DNA from: VGWB01 sp964480945
Lineage (GTDB): Bacteria > Bacteroidota > Ignavibacteria > UBA10030
Direction of reading: 5' to 3'
Assembly (NCBI GenBank): GCA_964480945.1
Contig: CAYZRX010000037.1
Span: 1 to 34,771 of the forward strand
Length of the DNA: 34,771 bases
Shown piece by piece: positions 24,896 to 31,215 of this stretch. The notes below the pieces were generated by a model. It saw only the letters and a list, made by a program, of their open reading frames with translations. It was not told where the DNA came from and did not search any database. The position numbers and the translations under genes were made by a program. Every line of letters starts with the position of its first letter. Within the stretch, counting starts at the first letter, position 1.

Positions 24896-26758
24896 ATGCC
24901 TAAATACGGAGTGCATGAAATCGTGTTGAACAGGGCTTCAGCGGTTCTGGCTAACTCAGGTAACTCAAGGGCGAGCGACGCCGCACATGACATCGAGCAG
25001 AACAAGGGCATCGCAAACCTCGGCGCCATCGGTCCCGATCTGTTTTTCTGGGGAACAGACTACGATGCGGTGGACAAGCTCTTCACGCTGTATAAGAACA
25101 TCGAGAAAGTGATTGACGTGTACAATAAGGTGGTCGCGCCGATCAGGCAGGTGAAGGACGCGGTCGGCGAAGCCACAGAGGCGGTCGTCGGGTCGCTCGC
25201 TCCCGATACGCTCGAGCTGGTGCAGCATCTCGTGAGAGAAGTACAAGAAACCGCCGCCGACTTCAAAGCGACGGTCACGACGGGTATTTTCGCCGGCGTC
25301 ATCGGAATCGGCGACCTGTTTGCAGAGGCTGCTCACCTGCCGAGGCTGTCTGCGGAGTTGTTCGACCTCTTTTCGCCTCCCATGCAGCATCAGCTGAAGG
25401 CCGGACAAGCGCTTGACGTGCGGAAATGGTACTGGTTTGACATGCTTCACTATCGGCGCACAGGACTGTTTGCAAAAAACCTGATCGCAGCGGCCGGTAC
25501 GTCGCAGGAAAGGGCATACGCGTACGGCTACCTCTCGCACATAGCGACCGACGTTGTCGGGCACGGTTTCGTCAACCAGATCGTCGGCGGACCGTATCGC
25601 CTCAATATTCAACGACACGTGACGATGGAAAACTACCTGGACTCATGGGCATACACTCGGTATCGCAACGGGGCCGATGTATCGAAGAAGCTGGCCGGAA
25701 CGCTGCAGCTCCCGGTACCTTCTCAGCTGCCGGACGGCATCGTACAAATGCTGGATTCGGCATTCAGGACCACGTATGCCGACCTTCATCCTAATCTGCT
25801 CCGGGATCCGGGTTTCTACACTCAGGGCGAGATCCACACGTGCTATGAGGCCTTTCACACGGTGCTGTCGGTGTTCGAAAAAATGGGTGTTGAGCCTCCG
25901 GAGGAACCCTTCTCGAACGTGCTCGACATCCTCAACGACGCGCTCAGCGACCTGTTGGAGAGTCCTCCATCGCCGCCTGACCCTCCATCGAGTACGTGCA
26001 GCTGGGAGGACATCCTCTCGATCGGACTTACCCAAAGCTCACGCGACTGCTACGACGAGTTCTTCCGAGAAGCGGGTGAATGGGCGAAGTACATGGGCGA
26101 GCTGATCCTATGGACGTTTGAGACGCTGCTTGATCTGCTCGACCTGATCATGTCGCTGCTCCTCGCTTTGCCTATTACCGTGCTTCTCGCGCTGCTGTAC
26201 GGGGTACAATTGCTGCTCTACGGGGTCTATCAGAACATCCGCACCATGCTTGCCGAGTTCGGCTTCGTCTATCCGCTCCCTGACGAGCTCTTCACCAGCA
26301 TCGGGCAATCACTCACATCGACCTTCCTCGCATGCGGGGTTCCGTTCAAGTACCCCCTCTCGCGTAATAACAATGTGAGTCATCTTGTGTGTCCGACCGG
26401 GGGAATTGAGACGATGCAGACTGCACCTGACTTTTACTCCTCGTCGTCACCGTCAGATGCGACCGACTTCATTGAGAGTCTGCCCTTCGACCGCTCGGCG
26501 CTGATAGATTATGCGGCTGCCGCAACTCCAAGCCAGACTCTCGGTCTGGAATCGTCGCATCCGCGAAAGCGCATCGGCAACGCCACCGAGTTGACGAAGT
26601 GGATGATCACGGCTGCCCTCGGTGAATCGGCGGAGGATGAGCCGTATGTCTACTCCAATTGGGACCTCGATTCAGATCGCGGTTACGGGTACAAGGCATG
26701 GTCCGGACGTTTGGACACATCCGAAAACAAGATCGTCGAAGAGACATACGTGGATTGA
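24896..26758 (+). CDS. Zinc-dependent phospholipase C-like protein with a hydrophobic segment
   Basis: The ATG at 24896 follows GGAGG at 24884-24888. The longer open frame to 24788 overlaps the upstream gene. The 620-residue protein matches the zinc-dependent phospholipase C superfamily. His7 lies near the N terminus, then IANLGAIGPDLFFWG (Asp48), then a helix with His215, Asp219 and His223 in YLSHIATDVVGHGFVNQIVG, followed by RHVTMENYLDSWAYT. These are the expected metal ligands. There is no signal peptide. A strongly hydrophobic stretch at about 400-448 could form a membrane hairpin. Residues 450-620 are unfamiliar. With the Tat lipoprotein partner it may act on membrane lipids, but the substrate and the route to the envelope are unknown. 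Confidence 0.82.
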   Translation: MPKYGVHEIVLNRASAVLANSGNSRASDAAHDIEQNKGIANLGAIGPDLFFWGTDYDAVDKLFTLYKNIEKVIDVYNKVVAPIRQVKDAVGEATEAVVGSLAPDTLELVQHLVREVQETAADFKATVTTGIFAGVIGIGDLFAEAAHLPRLSAELFDLFSPPMQHQLKAGQALDVRKWYWFDMLHYRRTGLFAKNLIAAAGTSQERAYAYGYLSHIATDVVGHGFVNQIVGGPYRLNIQRHVTMENYLDSWAYTRYRNGADVSKKLAGTLQLPVPSQLPDGIVQMLDSAFRTTYADLHPNLLRDPGFYTQGEIHTCYEAFHTVLSVFEKMGVEPPEEPFSNVLDILNDALSDLLESPPSPPDPPSSTCSWEDILSIGLTQSSRDCYDEFFREAGEWAKYMGELILWTFETLLDLLDLIMSLLLALPITVLLALLYGVQLLLYGVYQNIRTMLAEFGFVYPLPDELFTSIGQSLTSTFLACGVPFKYPLSRNNNVSHLVCPTGGIETMQTAPDFYSSSSPSDATDFIESLPFDRSALIDYAAAATPSQTLGLESSHPRKRIGNATELTKWMITAALGESAEDEPYVYSNWDLDSDRGYGYKAWSGRLDTSENKIVEETYVD

Positions 26759-26791
26759 CCGGTTCCTCGTGGCTAGCCAGTAACACCCCTC

Positions 26792-26839
26792 CCAGCCGAA
26801 GGCTGATCCGCCTCTGGCGGAGACTGCGCTCGGGGTGAC
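26792..26839 (+). repeat. Family D double-hairpin element, copy 3
   Basis: CCAGCCGAAGGCTGA (26792-26806) and TCCGCCTCTGGCGGA (26807-26821) are two adjacent hairpins with 3-base loops, followed by GACTGCGCTCGGGGTGAC. The 48 bp align with the reverse complement of 14618-14665 at 40 positions. In the second stem G:C became C:G on both arms. The element starts 33 bases past the phospholipase C-like stop. Confidence 0.75.
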
Positions 26840-26913
26840 TATGATCGTTTTACGCGCGCGAATAAACATTCTCAGTCAGCTCGAGTCCCGAAGGCCCCTT
26901 TGCCATCCAAATC

Positions 26914-26933
26914 CATCCCCCCATAGGGGGATG
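26914..26933. repeat. G/C-rich hairpin
   Basis: CATCCCCC pairs with GGGGGATG around CATA, a perfect 8-bp stem. It is similar in make-up to the hairpins 3' of the GT9 and DUF2723 genes. Confidence 0.55.
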
Positions 26934-26966
26934 ATAGGGGGTTGGCCCAGCTTAACGCTACCAGCC

Positions 26967-27140
26967 CTCAGTCGGTTCGAGCGCCCGCCACTCCTGCCAA
27001 ATCCCGCTTAAGAATCAGCGGGACCAGAATCCCGCTCAAGAGCGGAATCCAAAAGCGGGAGACGCAAAGAACGCGAAAGCATGGCGGGCCCCGACGTAGT
27101 CGGGGCGGGCAGGCTAGTCGAGAACTGAACGGAGTCGGGT
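26967..27140. repeat. Family B palindromic element interrupted by about 115 bp
   Basis: The left half CTCAGTCGGTTCGAGC plus GCCCGCCA (26967-26990) and the right half GCGGGCAGGCTAGTCGAGAACTGAAC (from 27105) match the compact copy at 34520-34587. Between them lie nested hairpins: TCCCGCT/AGCGGGA (27002-27023), CCGCTC/GAGCGG (27032-27045) and CCCCGAC/GTCGGGG (27089-27105). AATCCCGCT(T/C)AAGA occurs twice inside. This looks like element-in-element insertion. Confidence 0.65.
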
Positions 27141-27274
27141 ATCGACACTCCTCAGCCCGGGGTGACTGGTCTTCTTGACCGCGGCTGTCTCCGAGCATTA
27201 TGCGAGATCCACGAAGCGCATCTATTTGAATCAATCGGGAGAAAAGACGAAATTCGTTGTTGTGGGAGTGATGC

Positions 27275-27418
27275 CTCATCCACAGCGGCGGCATGAATGT
27301 GTTGAGGGCGTGTCTGCTTGCACGAGAATTGGGCCCGGGCCATACGGTCGTCACCGTCGCTGTCGATACCGGGTTGAAATATCTGGCTGGTGACTTATTC
27401 GGCCGGGGAAATCCATAA
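27275..27418 (+). pseudogene. C-terminal remnant of a cysteine synthase-like PLP enzyme
   Basis: The frame ending at the TAA 27416-27418 encodes HSGGMNVLRACLLARELGPG followed by HTVVTVAVDTGLKYLAGDLF. This is the conserved C-terminal end of the cysteine synthase/cystathionine beta-synthase family (Gly-Gly...Asn-Val...LAR-LGPGHTVVT-DTG-KYL). Only about 45 codons survive. An in-frame TGA lies just upstream at 27269-27271, and no PLP-lysine region or other upstream part of the enzyme is present. It directly follows the interrupted family B element. It is a decayed or truncated gene with no functional product expected. Confidence 0.75.
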
Positions 27419-27588
27419 CAGCTTGCCGGTGTACGCGAACCCATAAGAGGCGCAAGCACGGCGTTCCTCACTTTGCTAGATAAGCGTTGCGGCCGCTTCA
27501 TCCCGTTCAGCAGCGATCGATGGAACGGCGTTCTCGGGCGGGACGGCATGTGTCGGCACCTCGCACGAACCATGGGAAGGAAGAGCTG

Positions 27589-28689
27589 ATGAAAACAACT
27601 GCACTTATCGTGGCACTTTTCGCCGGGTTCTTCATGTCTTATGGGCAAGAAGGCGATTCGGACACGAATGCACTCAAGAAGTATGATATTATTCAGTACG
27701 CCACCGTCTCGGGTTACGGGCCCCGGAACATTGCGCTTCTGGACAACAACGGCGACATCCTCCTTGCCTGCAAGATGGGTGTCACGGAGGAAGGCCTGAA
27801 GAAAAAGGGAATATCCTATACCGAGAGTCAGGTCGTATTACTTGAGGCTTGGCGGTTGCTTGCAGAGAACGAGGACACGTTGAAAACCGTCATGGCCATC
27901 CTGGACTCATCGGAGACCCGAGCCCTGCGGGACTACTCCAGGTCTGTCGCAGAATTGGTTTGTGATTCAACCATTGCCGTCGTGGTCGCCCTCAAGAAAC
28001 ATCTCGATGAAATCAATCGCAGTCGTAATGCTTACAGTCTCATATTCTCCTATGTCGTCGATGGGCTGGTTTGGCGTTACCTGGAGGCCAAGAAGCTCTT
28101 GACCCCGCGAACGATCGGGCCAGAAACTCCATTCTGGGCCGGGGAGGTCTGGGCCCTTCATCGCCCGAGAGCCTTCAGTTGCGGAACAAACAAGATCAGT
28201 GATCGGGGGGTTTCGATCAGCGTGAACTGGACAGAGGCAAGCATCCCCAAGATGTGGCCGTTCGTCGCAGACATAAAGAACCTTGAGCGGATGTTCGACG
28301 ACTACGCAACATCGGGCAGAGTAATCGACACGACTGCGAAGCGAGTCTTCGGTCCCTTTGATCTCTTCAACAATCGAGGCGAATTCACCGTCCCGATAAT
28401 CACCGAGACCAAAACCAACAGGCTCTACAGTCTCAGCGTCGAGTTCTCACAGAGGATCGCTGAGGCGGTCCTGAGCACCCTGGACCTGAATTCTCTCCGG
28501 GCTTCATATCACCTGCGTGATGACTCGCAGGCGCTTGTCATCGTGTACCACGAAACAATGTGGGACCTCATGGATGCTTATGAAAGCAAGGGTCTCTTGA
28601 AAAAGCCGGTTGCGTTTGCAGATCCGGCCCACACGCGCCCGTCCGATATTTCTGACCTCATATTTGTTGTACGACAGGAGAAGCCATAG
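27589..28689 (+). CDS. Secreted protein of unknown function
   Basis: The start is ATG 27589, preceded by GGAAGGAAGAG. The 366-residue product has a typical signal peptide (MKTTALIVALFAGFFMSYGQ) with likely cleavage near Gln20. The mature part is mixed alpha/beta with a charged N-terminal segment (GDILLACKMGVTEEGLKKKG), a helical middle (about 70-170) and a beta-rich C-terminal third. I recognise no family or catalytic motif. It carries no type IX sorting domain, so it is probably periplasmic. Codon use resembles its neighbours. It stands alone, with 213 bases to the next gene. Confidence 0.78.
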   Translation: MKTTALIVALFAGFFMSYGQEGDSDTNALKKYDIIQYATVSGYGPRNIALLDNNGDILLACKMGVTEEGLKKKGISYTESQVVLLEAWRLLAENEDTLKTVMAILDSSETRALRDYSRSVAELVCDSTIAVVVALKKHLDEINRSRNAYSLIFSYVVDGLVWRYLEAKKLLTPRTIGPETPFWAGEVWALHRPRAFSCGTNKISDRGVSISVNWTEASIPKMWPFVADIKNLERMFDDYATSGRVIDTTAKRVFGPFDLFNNRGEFTVPIITETKTNRLYSLSVEFSQRIAEAVLSTLDLNSLRASYHLRDDSQALVIVYHETMWDLMDAYESKGLLKKPVAFADPAHTRPSDISDLIFVVRQEKP

Positions 28690-28844
28690 TATTTCAATGC
28701 AGCGTGCCGGCACAGAGGAGGAAGACAGCGACGCTCGGTCTTCCCGTCGGAAGGCGGCGCACAAAAGCGTATCTGAAATGGACTGTCGTTGTCGCCCAAT
28801 GCAGTTCCGCTTCATTTGAGAACGGAAAGTAGCGGCACGGGACT

Positions 28845-28856
28845 GCGGCTAGCCGC
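28845..28856. promoter_or_regulatory. 12-bp perfect palindrome upstream of the methyltransferase-like gene
   Basis: GCGGCTAGCCGC has two-fold symmetry with no loop and lies 45 bases before the ATG at 28902. It could be an operator. Nothing else supports that. Confidence 0.2.
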
Positions 28857-28901
28857 GGAGGTTAGTCGCGATGCCACACACAACTGCAGGAAAACAGGCC
28901 T

Positions 28902-29468
28902 ATGAATTTGGGCATCATCTTGATCACAGTTTCCGTCCTTTGGGTAGGATCGGAGATCGTCCTGGCCCGGACGAAGCGCTCTCGATCGACGGACACGCGA
29001 ATTGACAAATCTTCGCTCCGTGTACTATGGGTCGCGATTGCCATCGGCGTCAACGTCGGCATCCTTATCAGCTTTCAGCGCATTGGATACTTTGGAAACG
29101 GATCTCGCATCTTTCCGATTGCCGGACTCGTTCTCGTCCTCTGCGGTTTGGTCGTTCGTTGGGTTGCCATCCTTTCTCTGAAGCGTCAATTCACAGTGGA
29201 CGTGTCGATCACAAGAGATCATCGCATCATCAGGAAAGGGATATATCGCTTTGTGCGCCATCCGGCATACGCGGGCAGTCTGCTTTCGTTCTTCGGTCTC
29301 GGCCTCTTCTTCGCCAACTATCTTAGCTTGTTGATGATTTTCGTCCCGATATGTTCAGCTTTTCTCTACAGAATCCGTGTTGAAGAGAAAGCGCTCATTG
29401 ACAATTTTGGTGAAGAGTACGTGGACTACTGTGCCTCGACCAAGCGACTGATCCCTGGGATCTTCTGA
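28902..29468 (+). CDS. Isoprenylcysteine carboxyl methyltransferase-like membrane protein
   Basis: The 188-residue protein has about five hydrophobic segments. It carries the signature of the ICMT/PEMT-like family: GIYRFVRHPAYAGSLLSFFG (Arg119-His120-Pro121), then RIRVEEKALIDNFGEEYVDY and a C-terminal KRLIP. In the family, the RHP region and the EE...F-G--Y-Y block bind S-adenosylmethionine in the membrane. Bacterial members methylate lipids or small molecules, and the true substrate is usually unknown. The ribosome site is weak (CAGGAAAACAGG). No partner genes suggest a pathway. Confidence 0.88.
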   Translation: MNLGIILITVSVLWVGSEIVLARTKRSRSTDTRIDKSSLRVLWVAIAIGVNVGILISFQRIGYFGNGSRIFPIAGLVLVLCGLVVRWVAILSLKRQFTVDVSITRDHRIIRKGIYRFVRHPAYAGSLLSFFGLGLFFANYLSLLMIFVPICSAFLYRIRVEEKALIDNFGEEYVDYCASTKRLIPGIF

Positions 29469-29529
29469 AGAAGCGGCACCTCGGGTAACACCGAGAACCA
29501 ACACGTGCCACGTGGGGCAGAAGGTCAAT

Positions 29530-29556
29530 ATGAAGAAATGTATCGGCATCAAATGA
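29530..29556 (+). CDS. Possible 8-codon leader peptide coupled to the next gene
   Basis: ATG 29530 is preceded by AGAAGG (29519-29524) at 5-base spacing, the best ribosome site in this gap. It opens a frame reading Met-Lys-Lys-Cys-Ile-Gly-Ile-Lys and stops at TGA 29554-29556. That stop overlaps the ATG at 29553 of the downstream small gene (ATGA). This could be a leader that couples translation. Confidence 0.35.
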   Translation: MKKCIGIK

Positions 29557-29849
29557 CCAAGAAGAGATTTACGCTCACGGCCCGCATAAGCACGGAGGAT
29601 CGGCGGGCGATCAAGAAGGTCTTGGAGGAGCTCGTTGCGAAGAGGTCGATCACCACGACGGATGAAGGGTTTCTTGTGAAGGCGACGATGTATGGGGAGA
29701 GCGCGCGGGAGCTGAACCGGTGGTTGCTCTCGGCCCTGCGCCGGGTCGAACGCAAAACCCGCCTCCGCTCAGAATGGAAGTCAGGGGGTAGGACGGAGCG
29801 TTTCTTCGACTATGTGCCGAAGTGGCGTCAGTCTACTCCCGAACGGTAG
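29553..29849 (+). CDS. Small basic hypothetical protein (98 residues)
   Basis: I do not recognise this protein. From ATG 29553 it begins MTKKRFTLTARISTEDRRAI and continues with a basic helix. A strand reading EGFLVKATMYG follows, then a long Arg-rich helix (SARELNRWLLSALRRVERKT) and a tail with FFDYVPKWR. The beta-alpha-beta-alpha pattern suggests a compact alpha/beta fold and the charge suggests nucleic-acid binding, but that is inference. In-frame alternatives are ATG 29538 and GTG 29505, with poorer ribosome sites. The last codons and the stop fall inside a 15-bp sequence repeated at 29975-29989. Confidence 0.6.
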   Translation: MTKKRFTLTARISTEDRRAIKKVLEELVAKRSITTTDEGFLVKATMYGESARELNRWLLSALRRVERKTRLRSEWKSGGRTERFFDYVPKWRQSTPER

Positions 29850-29989
29850 CGACGTCCCGAGCTCCGAAGGAACTCCGCTCCTGAGGCGACATCAGAGGCA
29901 AGCCGTTATACTCCAACTCATCCCCCGACCCCTTCTCTAAGTTTTAGAGAAGGGGAGTGAGGTCAATTATGAGACGAACGGTAGCGACG
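29840..29989. repeat. 15-bp direct repeats flanking a family C palindrome
   Basis: CGAACGGTAGCGACG occurs at 29840-29854 and again at 29975-29989. The 120 bases between contain family C copy 1. The first repeat overlaps the stop of the small basic protein gene. The shorter TAGCGACG also follows the stop of the hydrolase gene at 31218 on the minus strand. Confidence 0.55.
29915..29961. repeat. Family C 47-bp palindromic element, copy 1
   Basis: CCCCTTCTCTA (29929-29939) and TAGAGAAGGGG (29945-29955) form an 11-bp perfect stem with a 5-base loop, flanked by AACTCATCCCCCGA and AGTGAG. The whole 47 bp is 45/47 identical to 34625-34671. Confidence 0.85.
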
Positions 29990-30130
29990 GCCTTCCCGCC
30001 AAAAGGCATGGCGCGCAGGTCCGCCAGTCACATAGACTGCGGGCTGAGTCCGGCCGAATCTTCGGATGTGGAGATCAGCAGGGGAAGGAAACAAATGGTT
30101 TCACTCTGAAATGTTTGGGAGGGCTTAGTC

Positions 30131-30796
30131 ATGAAGCATTATTCCATTTCTGCACTCATCGTTCTTTTCTGCATCAACAGTCTTGTCGCCACTGAGTCCA
30201 CCGGCCAGACGCAAAAAGAAAGCAAACAACTTCTTACCAGGGCAATCAAGACGAATCTGACCATCTGGCCGATCAAAGAATTGTACCAGCTCTTGAGACC
30301 CGACTTCAAGAAACAATCGAAGAAGGAAACGCTCACCGTCGAAGGAACGATCACCTTTCTCAGCGGACTCACGGCCAAAGGAACAACTGTCTACTTGTTT
30401 CCGCTGAACGATAGCTGTACGACGGGAGTGTGTTTCTACGGTGCAGATGCAAAGACGGGAGTAATGAAATGTCTCAACCCCGAAGCCACAACCGACTCGA
30501 AAGGGCGATTCATGATTCGGACAGGACCCTTATGGAAGATCGCGAACTTCTTTGTGGTGGGAATGCTGGCAAAACAGAGTGGCGGCGGCCCGCTCGGTCT
30601 CGCTCGGGCGCAGATCAGAAGCTCGGTGGACGACACGCTGAAGGCTTTGATCACCGGCCTTCGCGAGAGCAGCAGTGGGGAAACGCCGTTCGTCATCATT
30701 CCGGCGGTGGAAGGTAAGGAAGTTCTCAATATCCCTCTCCGTGCATCTCGTAACAGGATTAGATTGGGAAAGATCACGTTGGGATCATTGGAGTGA
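30131..30796 (+). CDS. Secreted protein with a carboxypeptidase-regulatory-like beta domain
   Basis: The ATG at 30131 follows GGGAGGG. The 221-residue product has an N-terminal signal peptide (hydrophobic core about residues 5-18, cleavage near Thr21 or Gln26). A basic stretch then leads to a beta-sandwich segment with LTVEGTITFLSGLTAKGTTV and, further on, ATTDSKGRFMIR. That 'new material ... T-D--G-F-i' pattern is seen in carboxypeptidase-regulatory-like and transthyretin-like domains. The C-terminal part is unfamiliar. It is probably periplasmic. No operon partner and no sorting domain are present. Confidence 0.72.
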   Translation: MKHYSISALIVLFCINSLVATESTGQTQKESKQLLTRAIKTNLTIWPIKELYQLLRPDFKKQSKKETLTVEGTITFLSGLTAKGTTVYLFPLNDSCTTGVCFYGADAKTGVMKCLNPEATTDSKGRFMIRTGPLWKIANFFVVGMLAKQSGGGPLGLARAQIRSSVDDTLKALITGLRESSSGETPFVIIPAVEGKEVLNIPLRASRNRIRLGKITLGSLE

Positions 30797-31215
30797 ACTC
30801 AGCCAGTTAGAGAGTCACCTGGTTCCGAGGGAGTTCCGCCATACGACGTGGCGGACCCCAAAAGAATAGGGGCAGGCGGGTCTGCTCCCGAGGTGAGGGA
30901 AACCTCCCGAGGCCAGGTGAACCGGTGGCCAGAGCTTTCAGTCTCAGCGGCCAATTCTTTGTCACTACAAGCTATCTCAAAAACACCAGTAATGTCACCC
31001 CGAACTTGGTTCGGGTCTGGTCAGATGCCGAACCCCCGATTGAGAGACATCGGGGCAAGCAAGTTTGGCATGACTGGGCACGTGTGATCGTGTCATCCTG
31101 AACTTGCCCGCCCCGATGCTCTTAGTCGAGGTCCCAGGATCTAGATCGAGTGCGCCCGGAGATTATCGACGCGCCAACGCTCTCCCCTTGATTCACCCGT
31201 TCTCCCCTAACGTCG
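30797..31215. other. Convergent intergenic region with hairpins
   Basis: No gene is supported. Hairpins include CCCGAAC/GTTCGGG (30999-31015, loop TTG) and CCCCGAT/ATCGGGG (31034-31055, 8-base loop). They are followed by a GTCATCCTGAAC phrase (about 31092) that resembles the end of family D, and by CCCGCC-containing fragments like those of family B. The gap separates two converging genes, so termination signals are expected, but no clean U-run terminator is seen. Confidence 0.5.

Larger units (their letters stand above)
26759..27588. other. Repeat-rich intergenic region with a gene remnant
   Basis: These 830 bases contain family D copy 3 (26792-26839), a CATCCCCC/GGGGGATG hairpin (26914-26933), an interrupted family B element (26967-27140) and the tail of a cysteine synthase-like gene (27275-27418). 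The rest, about 27420-27588, shows no credible frame. Confidence 0.6.
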
